Shown here: positions 1 through 12,728 of the stretch, one piece after another
How positions within the stretch are numbered: the stretch's first letter is position 1
Layout: every line of letters begins with the position of its first letter
Assembly (NCBI GenBank): GCA_037954325.1
Contig: JBBMNZ010000034.1
Location: forward strand, 7,000,001-7,064,000
Length of the DNA stretch: 64,000 bases
DNA from: Fistularia commersonii
Lineage: Eukaryota; Chordata; Actinopteri; Syngnathiformes; Fistulariidae
Direction of reading: 5' to 3'
The notes under the pieces: model-generated
Told to the model about the DNA's origin: nothing
The model's database searches: none
Seen by the model: the letters and a program-made list of their open reading frames with translations, nothing else
Made by a program: the position numbers and the translations under genes

Positions 1-1676
1 TCAAAGGGTTGGTAAGATTCCAATCTCCTGAGATCTGGAACCAATGACTGTCTGACGCTTTTAATTCAAGTGTTAAAAAAAAATCTAAATAGGAGAAGAC
101 GGAGAGATTAGAAATGTATATTAATAATATTAATGGGGGAAATTATGGTGAACCGCCATTCACGGATAAATATAATCGCTAAAGATGGTACAGATGCAGT
201 GGGAAACCTAGAAAGGCTTGAAAGGCACACATAGAAATGGGATCTTTGAGTCACTTTGTGTCCCTTCCTGTCTGCCTCTTTTCCTTCACAAGGAGGACTG
301 GCAAGTCTTGGTTGAGAGCAGTAACTGAGCGAGCAGCTGCGGCCTGGAATGATAGAATCCAGTCAGCCCCAGGAGTGCGCTTGCTGAGGTCTCACCAACC
401 TTGGAGCAACGACAAAATAACCTCATTCATCTGCCAGCGACCTCCAGCTAATTTCACTGTGAATCACTAATAGCAACTCATCTGATTCCCATGTCATCAA
501 TGGGATAAAGACCGTGAAATGAACTTGTTATTTTAAGGGGATATCAGGCCAAAGTTTCAAAATATCCAGCACGCGCACTCACTACTCGCTCTCAGACATT
601 GCCACATCAGACGTTTACTACTGAGAAAATACCGTATGATTACAATAATAGTACGTTATGTAGCCGTATCATCATAATACTGACGTTATGGTCGACCCAT
701 GAGGTTATGAGGCGCATAAAGCGGTACGTAACTACCACATCGTGAAATGAAGAGCCAATATAGAAGGCAATGATAGAGATGGTTATGCCCTAAAAGACCT
801 AAGAGAAAGAGACTCGAACAAACGCTCAGGAAATATTGAAGATAAATGTGAGAGAGATGTGGAATGGGGGGGTGAGTTGGGGCACTGCTATGGATGGATG
901 GATTTCATGTCAAGCCTTCCATCCTGTTCCCAGTGGAAACTGGTGAGGAGGTGTCCAAGCCTGCTTGATCTTAGATTAGATGACTGTGCTCTCACAGCGG
1001 GCTTCCTGGCAAAACAAAGAGTCGAGTGGATCACATACAAACACACACACACACACACACACAGGCACACAAACATAGCAGCTACTTCTTTCATTAAGAT
1101 GTTCTCAGGGCATAGATGGTCTGTTATTAGACGAAATTTCCTACTTTTAGCAATATATTTACACCTTAATTTCAAATCTTCTTGGAACGTCCTCCATGTG
1201 GAGGGCTTTAACACCTTCTAAGAGGCTCGTTCAGGCAGCCATCCTTGTTTATTTTCGACCAGGATGTTATTTTTAACATTCGACTAGATGACCATCTGCA
1301 GCATGAAGGCATGATGTATCAGACTCGTGTTTATGAACAACGCTCCGTGATCAGTTGCTATAAGTGTGGTCCTGGCAACGATTCCCATGACAGATGGACA
1401 ACCAATCTGATATTGTCCTGGGAGGCCTGAACTGCTGACTTTGAACCGTGGGTTTCTGAAGAGTCAAGAAATGGATCGCCTCAGGTGGGAGTCTGAACAA
1501 CACAAGACGGTAGTATCATGCTAAGACATGTAATGAACCAGGTGGAGGAACATGTCTGTCAGGTCTGAGGATGACGATAAGAGCGTGATCTGTAGCGAGT
1601 GCAGAGGAAAAGTGGTTGCAGCACCCCGGGAGGATGTATGATCCTGCCACATATATCTATATTGTATAAATATATA
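1..1676. other. Non-coding intronic sequence, no gene seen
   Basis: Unique-looking sequence with a (CA)n tract at about 1039-1063. The open frames here (for example 859-1221 and 888-1214, on opposite strands over the same CA tract) have no recognisable motifs and partly translate the microsatellite. Confidence 0.7.
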
Positions 1677-1980
1677 GGCGGCATGGCGGCGCAGTGGTTT
1701 GCGGCATCACAGCACGAAGGAACGCGGTTCGATGCCGACAAGGGGTGGGCTTTCAGTGTGGGGTTTGCATGTTCTCCCCGTGTCTGCGTTGTTTTTTTTT
1801 TTTTTCCACAATCCATAAACATGCCGATTAATCCGAAAAAATGGGGAAAATTTGAATGAATGAGTGAGTGAATGGTTGTTTGTCTATATATGTGGCCTTA
1901 CAATTTATAGCCGGGATAGGCTCCGGCATCCGTGACCCTGAGTGCAGGATAAGCGAAAGAGGATGTATGTATGTATATAT
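1677..1980 (+). repeat. tRNA-derived SINE, DANA/V-SINE-like
   Basis: The head starts GGCGGCATGGCGGCGCAGTGG, with an A-box-like segment at about 1692-1703 and a B-box-like CGGTTCGATGCC at 1724-1735, as in tRNA-derived SINEs. A core motif, GTTTGCATGTTCTCCCCGTG, follows, and the 3' part has the fish repeat signature GGGATAGGCTCCGGCATCC and GCAGGATAAGCG. It ends in a TGTA-rich tail. A T-run at about 1791-1805 interrupts the body. The tail abuts the Tc1-type element at 1981. The family name is from pattern memory. Confidence 0.7.
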
Positions 1981-2334
1981 ACTGCTCAAAAAAATAAAGG
2001 GAACACTTGAACAACACAATGTAACTCCAAGTCAATCACACTTCTGTGAAATCATAGTGTCCACTCAGGAAGCAACACAGATTCATTTTGACTTGTTTTA
2101 AGGACATTACATCAAAGTTGGATCAGCCTGGAGTGTGTTTTCACACTTTAATTTTGAGTGTGATTCCTAATCCAGACCTCCATGGGTTAATACATTTGAT
2201 TTCCATTGATCATTTTTGTGTGATTTTGTTGTCAGCACATTCAACTGTGTAAAGAGCAAAGTATTTCATAAGAATATTTCATTCATTTAGATCTAGGATG
2301 TGTTTTTTAAGTGTTCCCTTTATTTTTTTGAGCA

Positions 2335-2336
<2 letters not shown>
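1981..2336. mobile_element. Non-autonomous Tc1/mariner-type element with perfect terminal inverted repeats
   Basis: Positions 1981-2008 and 2309-2336 are perfect 28-base inverted repeats beginning ACTGCTCAAAAAAATAAAGG. TA dinucleotides flank both sides, as expected for Tc1/mariner insertion. The interior resembles the two ends of a longer fish Tc1-like element, joined without the transposase gene: the left part runs to about GGAAGCAACACAG, and the right part resumes at TTTTGACTTGTTTTAAGGAC. No transposase coding remains, so mobility would need an enzyme in trans. The full-length comparison is from memory. Confidence 0.88.

Positions 2337-2337
<1 letters not shown>

Positions 2338-2373
<36 letters not shown>
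2338..2373. repeat. (TA)n microsatellite
   Basis: About 18 TA units directly after the right end of the Tc1-type element. It may have grown from the TA target site. Confidence 0.95.
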
Positions 2374-2376
<3 letters not shown>

Positions 2377-3096
2377 TTATAAACACACACAATGGCTCTT
2401 GTGTTGTTTTCGAGGAGTCATTGACAGCAATGTGCCCCATCACCATATTCTTTGACTTAAGGAGGCTTAGCAGGCGAGTTAACGCTACATCACTTCAAAA
2501 ACCTCGCTGCTTTACTTATTTCCAGCCTGATGCAGAGATGGGACGGTCACGCAAGTCAAGACCCTTCAGTTCATTGCACAATGCCCTTTTTATCGTCGGT
2601 AACTGTTTACTTATGTTCCCTGTCAAACCTGATGTTGACTCCTCCAGATTTGTGTCTGATGGCAATGTGAATCTGTGCGGATTCCCAGAGAGCCATAAAA
2701 GATGGCAAGAGAGCAGGAAGGAAAGGGAAGCTGCGTGAAGCCCGCGCTGTCAAAGACTAATGTCGGGACCAGTGATGTTGGGTGATCTGTCAGTGCTAAC
2801 AGATTGTGCGGTAGGGTAAATAGGGCTTGCTGTTGTGGCTGGCTGGTCGGCTACATCATTCTCTCTCCTCTCTCCCGATGGTATTCATGGTCTATTGAAT
2901 CGTGTGAATTTGGCGAATTCTCCAGATTCTGTTGCCTTTGACAGCGGAACGCAGAGCTTTGGCCGGACAGGGCCATCTCGTCATCTTACCTGCGTTTTTC
3001 CCTTCAAAAGACATGCGAGTAGTTCACGCGTGAAACGGAAAAATGAACCCTGTTGGTCAAGACCACCAGGATTTGTTTTTAGGTCTGTTTATGTCT

Positions 3097-3152
<56 letters not shown>

Positions 3153-4606
3153 CTTTCATTCATTTTAATGGCCTCTACTTTGTGATTCTGACAATGATGC
3201 CTTCAGCTTTTGTGCTTCCACAGTGGGAAATGCTTTGTAAAGTGATGAAAATGAGTCAGCAATAAAGTAGTTTATTTGGGCCAGCGTGTTTTTATCTTCC
3301 ACCTCAGAAAAAGACAGAGAAGAAATACATCTGGGGTGTACGGCTGCCATTTTTGTTAGACATTTCCATTTGAAATAGGATCCCATGTTTTGTACTGTAT
3401 GAATCGGAGCATTTTCTGATGGAGTATTTGTTGTTGTGTCTCGCATTATTTATTTCAAAAGGTATTTCGGCAGAAGGAAATCATGACTATTTCTTAAAAA
3501 TGAAACAGGAATAATGTCTGTAAAGGATGCTACTTTAATTCCGAAGTCTTTCCTTGAATGAGATGCACACTTTGTGTCCCCGAAATGAATTTTTTTATTA
3601 GTGAAAAATACCATTTTCATGTCCTAAATTAGAGATGTGTTATGAGGCAATAACCTGCTTTTTTATTTGTTTCGTTCTGTTATCGCCATTATCCTGTTTC
3701 CCCACTAAAATTAAAATAAATAGTTTATGGGAGTGTGTGATGAACTCTGCTCAGTGCAAGGCAACAAGGCATGAAAATAAAAATATCTCATACAACCCAG
3801 TTTATGACTTTAATTGTTTTTATTTATTCTAAAAATGCTGAAAAAGAGAGGTTTAATTTACAGTAGTTTTACTTCTATTTTAGTTAAATAAAATTACATT
3901 GAAGGCAACGTTTTAGTCGTTTTGTTGTTTTCGTGAGCACGACAAAGCCAAAGTTGAGCCTTTGCTTCATATTGTATCTTGGCTACTGTTATTTATTAAA
4001 AGTTTACTCAAACTGACAAGCCCTGCTTACTCAGCTTTAAAAATGCCCACATAACTAAGATAATTGTGTCAGTAGTGCGTTGCTCCGAGCTGCGAGCCCG
4101 TCGATGACTTTTAAAGCGGGCAGCCTCTTCACCTGCCATCTTTTTTGAACCCTAAGAGAACTGATAAAATTGATTTCTGTCAAAGGTCTTTCCAGCCCCG
4201 CGGCTGCAAAGTAAGAAAAATCCACAATTCCTGTTTCTCGGTGTCTCACGTTCAGAACTTGTTCTCTTTGGTAGTCTCTGCTGGGCTTGGACTCTTGGTA
4301 ATTGGAAAGGATTTCTGACCTGAAACAGGAACCGTATCGGGTTTGAGCGATGGCGTGGACAAATGCTCGACGTAGTTACGTTCTCTTCCAGTAGAAATTT
4401 TAAGGCGGGAGCATTGATAGGTTAAGGTTAAATAAATGTAAAGGTATCCTGTTAACGTACATATCTTAATAAGATGATATTTTATGAAGTAAACATATTC
4501 TATAACCTTGAATGCAGTACACTTTAAAAGATGACAAAAAGAAAAATATTAATACAAACCAGCCCATTTTATAAGCCATTTTTACACGGTTATTGCTATG
4601 CTAACA
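2374..4606. other. Non-coding intronic sequence with one long (TG)n tract
   Basis: No gene or recognised element. Contains an uninterrupted (TG)25 at 3101-3150 and AT-rich sequence from about 3480 to 4020. Confidence 0.7.
3101..3150. repeat. (TG)25 microsatellite
   Basis: Fifty bases of uninterrupted alternating TG, the purest such tract in the window. It is likely polymorphic in length. Confidence 0.98.
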
Positions 4607-4868
4607 TGTGGCGGCCAATGCTCAGTTCATAAAGCGGGCGTCCCTCCAACTGAAAGGTAGATAGTTCAATTTCTGTCTCCTCCCGTCTGCATGCCGAAGT
4701 GTCCTCGGACAAGACGCTGAACCCTCGGTTCCTCCCGATGGTCTGGTTTGCGTCTCGCGTGGCAGCTCCTGCGGCCGGTGGTATGTGAGCATGTGTGGGA
4801 ACGGGTGATTAAATCCACCGTAAGGTGATGAAAGTGCTATATGAGTGGAGACCGTTTACCATTGCTAC
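4607..4868 (+). repeat. SINE-like fish repeat, family A, plus orientation
   Basis: A possible tRNA-like head (CAGTTCATAAAGCGG) is followed by a degraded B-box region near GATAGTTCAATTTC. The body has GTCTGCATGCCGAAGTGTCC and GACAAGACGCTGAACCC. The 3' part has GTGGCAGCTCCTGCGGCCGG and ends GTGCTATATGAGTGGAGACC then TTTACCATT, typical of an abundant fish interspersed repeat. A related copy lies inverted at 54010-54215. Family placement is by pattern memory. Confidence 0.65.
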
Positions 4869-7639
4869 TGGTATATTAAATTCACAGATATGGGATTTCT
4901 ATTTAGATAATATAAACAAAAATGCTATCGGCCCGCACATATTTTCTACATTTACAGCCACAATTTGCGAGGCAATACAATGTGTTGGCGGTGCATTAAA
5001 AGCACTGCTGAACCAGGATCCGTCCGTTTTATGTTGTCCAGACGGGGAAGGTGAAGTTGAAGACGACAACAAAACATTTGCTCATTAAATGTGTACTTAA
5101 GATGCACTCTTGGACATTTCAAAGGAACCGCAGTGTAATGCCAAATAACCAACTCACTGTTTGGAACAAATGACGCTTGACGCACTCTGTCTTAACTTGT
5201 TTATTTTTTCAGCATTATTAATCGGGATTGTCAGTTTGATTGTAAATTAGCAGAAGTCTCATGTCAGCACTTTTAGCTAGGGGATAGTCCTCTTTCGGGA
5301 GAACGGCGTCATGAGGGAGCGCTCAGAAAATGAAGGACCCTCCCTTCAACCCAAGGCAATTTATCTGCATGTCTCTGTCGATAATGCTAGCATGGTTAAA
5401 GAGGAAGTCTTGTCCATTGCTGCATTTTTAATACTGTTGTTGATCAATGAAAAAATGCTGCTTTACTTAATAGCCTAAGACCTCAAGGTTGTTTGGCCCT
5501 GTTGAGTATTTTTCCTGTTTCCTGTGCAAACATAAATTAGCTGTTACTGAAAAAAACTACTGCATTTGCATGGCTCGATGCATGTTCCCGCATTGTCTGC
5601 GCCGGCCAGGACTGATTCGGTGATTTGCCGGTCCTCTCTCTCGCTCCTAATTTCACTGTCGCTTCTTTTCTTCGGCTCATTATTTTACACGTCCGCCTCA
5701 CTCACCTGCATCTGTCTTTGACAATTGCATTCGTTACAAAAGCTACACGCCGTAGACACAGAGGACCACAATTGGCCCTTGCCAGAAAAAACAAACAAAC
5801 AGAGAGGACCATTCCTAAAACCATTCTGAATTTAAAATGTTTTCCAGTTTTTTTTTTTGTTGTGAATCAAAATGCTGCAAGCTGGTGTGGAAAAATGCCA
5901 TTTTTAAAATTGTTTTCATATTTTTAAAGGGAGCGTCCCTGCCCAATCCCACAAAAAATACTCTAATTCAACATTAAATGGTAAGCTTTAACGGCAAAAG
6001 ATCAGTTGTCCTCAAGTTTTCCAAGGATTTGCTCAGGCCCGGTCGTTTACCTCACAGTAATGGCAACAATCAAGTAAAAGTTTGATGAAAAGCAAACGCA
6101 GCAGTTGTTATCCTCTATTGTCTTCTCCAAAAGCCGTCTGTCTGTGTTACTCTTTGTTTGTCAAGGCAGTGTTGCAGCATACTCCTCTTTCAGCATTTGT
6201 TTTATTTGTGATTTTTGTTCCGTCTAAACATTTTATGAGTGTGTGGGGGGAGGGGGGCAGCATCCCTCTTGACAGAACAAAATCTTCTAACACTCCTGTC
6301 TTCCGTCCGGGTTGCTCGTTTTTAACAAATGAACGTTGACTCAGTGCGTAATCTCGGCTTGTATTTACGCAACTGTCATCCCAGGAAGCTCAACCTTTTG
6401 ATGCACATGGCTCCCGTCGATCCAAGATATGCTTTATTCCTCAAAGGCAACCTACCAGATCCTTGTTATTGTGCGTGTTTTATTGCCCTTGCTGACTTCT
6501 CACTGTATGGGTCTAATGCCCACTGTTGTCACTATTACACAGGGTCGGTCGCACCCAGGTGTGTTTATGTGTAATTATCAGTGCAGAGAGCTTGTCTCCA
6601 TTCATTTTTAATGAGCAATGAGCCAGCATCGCCTCCATTAATAGAGAATTAGAACGTCCATCAGCCAGCACGGCGCATAAAAGCCTTGTTCTCTGCATCT
6701 GGGGTGTAGACTTTACTGTGAGAGCGGGTTAATGATGCGTCCTGGCTCTGCGTCTGCTCTGACAAAACTCACAGAAATGGAGACGGACAGAGTGAAGTGA
6801 GAGAGCGTGGCGAAAGACAGGAGGGTAGGAAAGCGAAGGAAGGAAGACTCAAGGGAGTCCTTCAGCACTCAATGGCACTCTACACTGTCAGTGTGAGACA
6901 ATAAGGCTTAACTACCAGGGCTGTGGTTTCAGTGGGATTCATTAGCATGAGACTATATTGTAGAACTAACTGATGTTATAGTTACATGCATTTCTGCTCT
7001 GCATTGTCGCTTTGGGAGTATCTGTGTGTTTGCTTGTGTGTCTGTGTAGGGTGCACATCCCACAGCTGCGTCACGTGACTGCGGCGGCTCGTCCGGGCGC
7101 GGCGCTCGCCGGCTTCACGAGCCTCCGTCTCCTGCTGGCAGACAATGAAATTCAATTGAATTGAACATCCTCAATGTTAATGCCGATCATCTTATCAGTC
7201 TGTGCTGCGTACATTTATGTAAATTCACCCGGCTTCTTTATGTGATGTCCCCCGAGGCCTATGTACGCAACAACACTCAAATCTCTAAAATTCCGTTTCT
7301 TGAAATGCAGATGCCAGCTATGTAAACTGGCCTAAGACTCCGACCAAACCAATACTACCGCATGATCCAAATCCCCTTTCTGGATTCAGCCTTCAGTCTT
7401 TGCCAGGAAAAATAAAGGTGGTCAGTATCGAGCTATGAAGGATAAAATGGATTGTGCTAATAATAAAAAATGTACTGTTTTGCAAATCAGCAGCCAAATT
7501 TTATTTCCCGCTTGACTGAATGATGACTCGTGTATCAGACAAGGTTGGACTAAAATACACTAAACCCTGAAAATGAAGCCAATGCCTTATTTATGTAGCT
7601 GCCATGCATACCTATTGACAAGACGCCTGTGTGTGTGTC

Positions 7640-7683
<44 letters not shown>

Positions 7684-8600
7684 TGAATGAGCGAGCATAA
7701 GCGCCGAAGCTGCTCACTTGCTGGTGAGCTGCCCTGTCCATTCATTGCCTGCCCTCCCTTGAGTGATATATTGAAGTGCGTAAGAATTTGTTTTCATAAT
7801 ATGGAATCATGTACATTTTTACGATCGGTCATGAAAAACGAAGTGCTTTTCTTTAGAGCTCCTGTAGGAGGTCCTGCCCCAGCAGCTTCCCGTAATGTGC
7901 GCCATAAATGCTGGCAGAAGACCAAACAGCAGGCGACTTTGTTATAAAAATGTATTGAATAAATCTTTGAATATTATTTTTGTGTACATGAAGACGTAAA
8001 AACATGTCTATCCCCATCGTTATACTACTGTTATTCACTACAGTGAATGTGTGTGTGGAATCTGTGGAGGGATTTTTGTGCTGCTTTTAACATCATTATG
8101 TCATTTATACTTCAGCCTTAATTGTGTTTTTCGTCCACATGGATTTACTGCGCAAACCCAAAACCACCTTTCAAATAAGGCAACAAGATTTTCCAGCAAG
8201 TACACCTTTTTTCTCTTATTTTGTACTCGAATCATTGGTAATTCTTGTATTTATCTGATTTAATAAAGTAAAGCCCCATGTCTCTTTATGACACAAAAGA
8301 AATTCCATTGTTTTACATCTTAAAAGACATTATATGAAAAATAAATCCTTACATATAATAATTCACCACATATTAATTATCAAAGAGGCATACTCATTAT
8401 AAGGTGCCGTAGTCAGAGCTGTATTTTCGTGCATTCATTGTCTGGATCCCCTGCGAGACACTCCATGCTTTTTGCATCAACTATTGTTTTACCAGCCATT
8501 TTTGGCTGAAGCCAATCCGACTTCAAAGTCTTCAAGTCTTTGCTGTCAGTCTGAACATTCAGGAGCGCGTGAATGAAAAACTTCAGAACTGAGAGCGAGT
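4869..8600. other. Non-coding intronic sequence with a CpG-rich patch
   Basis: No gene recognised. Notable contents are a CpG-dense segment at about 7064-7125, a 12-base perfect palindrome at 7150-7161, an interrupted (TG)n tract at 7628-7681, and an unusually non-repetitive segment at about 6590-6990 with several TAAT motifs. Confidence 0.65.
7628..7681. repeat. Interrupted (TG)n microsatellite
   Basis: Alternating TG with short interruptions (TCTG, TTTG), about 54 bases. Chance frames on both strands read through it. Confidence 0.96.
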
Positions 8601-8870
8601 GAGGCGCCACGGTGGTTCGCGCTTCCGCCTCAGAGCAAGAAGGTCCCTGGTTGGACTCTGACAGGGGGTCTTATCTGTGTGAAGTTTGCTTTGTGCGTTT
8701 CCTCAGGGTTTTCTAGTTTCCTCCCGTAGTTCAAAACCATAGAGGAGGTTCAATGAAGCCCATAAAATGCCAAGATGTGTGAATGAGAGAGCGGACGGTT
8801 GCGCATTTCTACATGTGGCAATGTGATGGACTCATGACCGGTCCGGAGAGGACCCTGTCTGAAAATTCAT
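8601..8870 (+). repeat. tRNA-derived SINE, DANA/V-SINE-like, degraded
   Basis: Starts GAGGCGCCACGGTGGTTCGC, with an A-box-like GTGGTTCGCGCT at 8612-8623 and a B-box-like GGTTGGACTCT at 8649-8659. It continues with core-like TGTGTGAAGTTTGCTTTGTG and GTTTCCTCAGGG, then TCTAGTTTCCTCCCGTAG, and ends near GGACTCATGACCGGTCCGGA, close to the common fish SINE tail. Many substitutions suggest an old copy. It shares its layout with 1677-1980. Confidence 0.65.
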
Positions 8871-8873
8871 GGA

Positions 8874-9362
8874 AAATTACATTACATTACATTTGGCAGA
8901 CGCTTTTATCCAAAGCGACTTACAATAGAGGACATAAGAACTGCTAATAACACTTGCAAATACAAGATGCACAGGAAATATACAGAACAGTAAGCTTGGG
9001 TTAGTGAGTTTTTTTTTTTCTTTTGTTTGTTTTTTTTTTTTTTGACAAAGACATACACAAACGTACATATACACACACATACTGTATAGCCTAACTTGGT
9101 GCCTAACCTGATCTGGGGCAGCTCAAGCATCAGCGCAGTAAATAGTCCTGAAAGAGAAAAGTTTTTACCTGTTTCTCGAAGGTTGAGAGAGATGATGCTA
9201 GTCTTGGTGCTTCCGGAAGTTTGTTCCACCGCTGAGGTAGTAGATCTGAGAACAGTTTTGCCTGAGATCGCTTAGAGCGAGCAAAAGGTACTGCTAGTAG
9301 GTTTGTATTAGAGGAACGCAGCTCTCTGCCGGGAACATAAGGTCTTATCACTTCGTTCAAAA
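8874..9362 (-). mobile_element. 5'-truncated L2/CR1-like LINE, 3' end, minus orientation
   Basis: On the minus strand, 9360 down to 9130 reads as a 76-residue fragment containing GRELRSSNTNLLAVPFARSK, WNKLPEAPRLASSLSTF and VKTFLF. This matches the segment found after the reverse transcriptase in L2/CR1/Rex-type LINEs (RSS..LLAVP.AR, .WN.LP, LSTFK..LKT.LF). The 3' end has the very common fish motif seen on the plus strand as GGCAGACGCTTTTATCCAAA, then a short tandem tail ATTACATTACATTACATT at 8877-8894. No catalytic domain remains. No clear target duplication was found. Confidence 0.72.
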
Positions 9363-11039
9363 TGAATGAATGAACTGAAAGCAGGGACTCCTTCCTGCTT
9401 TTACATCAAATACGATGGTCATTTATGGTAAAGGTGTAAATTTAGATCACGTCAAAGCTAATGCAAAAGGACGCTGTTAGAATTGTGCGTTTGCCACTGG
9501 AACTGTTCGAATTGTAGTATTTAGATGAGACTAAAACACATTACGTGAAAATGCGACTGGAAACGTGTTGAAACTGGATCACTCTCAGTGCTTTTAGAGG
9601 AAAAAAAAATTGCCGTTAAAAACATGGCATTTGCATACTCACGGTCAGTGTCCTGAGACACCGGACCAGCTCGCTGCACATTACCTCCTTACATTTCTCA
9701 GGGAATGGAAAATCACATTAGGTGAGTAATTAGTTGGCTTCACTCTGGGTAATATTGATAATGTAACCCGCATTAACCCAACCAGTTGGTGTTCTCAACA
9801 TCACTATCTTCAATTGGATAAGACAGACAGGAGATTGTTGCCGCTCACTGGCCTCACACAACTCCAGTCTGTGATAGGTAACAAGGAACTGTTGAACCTT
9901 CACCTCAATTTCCAGAGAAATGACAATGACAAAGATGTTGCGTTGTGCTGGCAGGCGGGCCGAACACTCGCTATCAGCTTGGTAATCTATGAAACGTACA
10001 ACGAAACAGCAGGCGGCGTGCAGGATGCCCCGCCGGTGCCTGATGTAATGCGCACCACATTAGTCTGCCTTTAACTGAAGGAAGTGAAGATTTATCATGA
10101 TCCAATTGTAAGGCAGTAACATAAATCAGAAAGTCGTTGTTGCCGTTTTCTATAAAAAAAAAAAAGCCACAACGTACGTGCTTTGTAAAGTTCAGTTCCC
10201 GATGAATGACCTCATGATCCGTCTCTTCTGTGTGATTCATTTGTTCTGCTTTTTTCTGATGTCAACCAGCCTCACATAACTTGTCTGATTCCTCCCAAGA
10301 GACCCTGATGTCTATTCATGGCTTCTATTGGTCAGAGGATGCAAGTGTGTTTGTAAATTTACAAGTCCAATAGGTCTTGATTGTTTTTTTGTTCTAGGCA
10401 CTTTTTACCAACAGGAATGCAGCCAATGTGCAGGAAGAGCCACGCTGGTACACTGAGATCAGATAAAACGTTCAGATGCTGTACTAACCCTTGTACACAG
10501 TTGATATTGTAACATGTCCTACCAGAGATTAGAGTTCTGCAATTTAAAGACCTTTTGGGAGCAGAAAAGCTGATGTCTTAAAAATCCTTTGAAATGAATA
10601 CCAGGTCACCTGTATTTTTCAAAATTCCGTTCAACGAATTAGGAAATCCTACTCGTGGTCCCGGCTCACCCACGGCCTTTTAGCCTTTCCTGCCTGAACA
10701 TTTATAGGCAGAGGGAACTTGGGGATTAATATAGCTGTGCACCTTTTCTGTCTTCACAAAATATTTTGTTTTTCCATGTTGTGCACACAGAAATTTGCAC
10801 AAAAAAACAAAAAAAAAAAAAAAACAGCATCACCTCCCATTGCGGTAGACAGACGGATCAATAACGTATATTTGTGGAGCATTATATAGACACATCATTT
10901 GCTCAAATGGATCATTGCAGCAGCAGAGCCGCCTCCGAGTGAATGCATTCAACCTGGCTATTATGTTTTACGTCATGAGCATATCAGTGATGATGAAGAC
11001 ACTGAGGCGCCGCACATGGGAGCAATATGGGAGGAAGGT

Positions 11040-11072
<33 letters not shown>

Positions 11073-12202
11073 CACGTTTCTTCCCTATGTGCAGACCCAA
11101 ATCCTATAAAGATTTGATTCTACGGATAAAGAGTGAATTCCCACAGCAACACTGTCATTGATCTGTTAAAACAAAAAACAAAAAAAATGCCGACCTTCTT
11201 GTCGTACCAAATATCATTCTCAAAATGACACAGCTCTTGAAATCGACCTCAAGCTCTACCCTTAAAGCTGCACTCATGGATGATGTGATTTCAGTTTGAT
11301 TGTTTGGATACTGATTTTTTTTGATTACTTATTTTATTTATATTCTTTTATTGGTTATTTGAATTCCAGTCGTTACAATTTGAAAGGAGAAAGAATCTTC
11401 ATATTTATTTAGTGCAATTAGGATTTTAATTATTGAATTATTGAGGAATGGATGCGAATATCCGGGATTTTTTTTTTTTTTTTTTTTCAAGCTTAAAGAT
11501 GACCGACACGCATACAGTACAGCATTCGCGGGTATATTTCTCTCTGGGGATCATGAAATGTATCCCATACATCTTTCACATAAACAATTCTATTGAAATA
11601 GTATCCGCAATCGTTGTTATGTTAAGAATTCCCCAAAACTGATAATGTATGATTTGGCTATGGCGTGCAAAGCAGGAACTGCATGTCACTCATATCTCGT
11701 GCTGTTGTAAATGCCATAGAAGGTATATAGTACTTGCATTGTGGTCATCAAATTAGCTTTTTATGTCATGAAACATATAAGATGTTAATTTTACAGTTTG
11801 CGTGTTCTGTTCATGAGATCTTTTTCCACTATGTGTCCTGTTTTTTGTGGCGTTGCAGGACTGTGTTGTAGTCAGAAACAAGAGCTTTATTTTGATGGGT
11901 TGGCAGGACAGGCCAGCAAATCATGGTTGTTTAAAGATTTCCCGGAGGCCAAAACGATCTGAGAGATCAGCTGATTCTGTTTTCAGATGCTGTCTATTTT
12001 CAAATATGCATTCGAATGTTAGGTGTTTTATTGTATGGGTCATTCGTGTTTGTTGATGACCCTAAAATTATTACCATTAGCTTTGTATTTGTAGATTTTA
12101 CCCTCATGTTAACAAACCTATATGTAAATATCATTCACCCATTTCAAAAGGAGTTTTTGGCAATTCAAACATATTCTCTTGTTGTTTATTCTTAGTCTGG
12201 AT
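9363..12202. other. Non-coding intronic sequence
   Basis: No gene recognised. Contains A-rich runs at about 10801-10824, an (AC)n tract at 11041-11071 and a 20-base T-run at 11468-11487. Confidence 0.7.
11041..11071. repeat. (AC)n microsatellite
   Basis: About 15 uninterrupted AC units. Confidence 0.97.
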
Positions 12203-12728
12203 CAGGGGTGTCAAACTCATTTTCCCCGAGGGCTACTCGGCGTAATGTTTGCCCTCAAAGAGCCACATGGAACGGTAACAGATAAATGGAACTAAATGTA
12301 ACGTAAAATAAAGGTAACTACTCCTTAATTTTAAAACTCCAAAATTCTACATATATATTTGCATAGATGTGAAAAAAAATATGTTTACTTGTTACTCTGT
12401 TACAACATAAATCCTATTATGAAGAAAAATATCACCCAACACTAGTTATGACATTATCTTTGTTCAAAACCATCAACTTTTGTCTTCCTGGACATTTAGG
12501 GATCGTTGTATTTCTCAATCCCACTTGTTGAAAATGGCATTGAGGTGGATTCACCGCTTCGTGGGTAACATGATCGGCATGAAATGTGGGAAATGGAGTT
12601 TATGGTCAGCGCACGCATTTGATTTTTTTATTTTAAGACAATCAGACCTTTTGAGACGTTGTGGCGGGCCACATAAAACGACGTGGCGGGCCGCATTTGG
12701 CCCGCGGGCTTTGAGTTTGACACACGTG
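12203..12728. mobile_element. Non-autonomous hAT-type transposon
   Basis: The left end, CAGGGGTGTCAAACTCA (12203-12219), and the right end, TGAGTTTGACACACGTG (12712-12728), are imperfect terminal inverted repeats of the type common in fish and mammalian hAT elements. The subterminal parts mention the usual GGCGGGCCACATAAAA and GGGCCGCATTTGGCCCGCGG. An 8-base target duplication is present: GTCTGGAT (12195-12202) and GTCTAGAT (12729-12736), 7 of 8 matching, which fits hAT. The 526-base element has no transposase coding. Confidence 0.88.
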
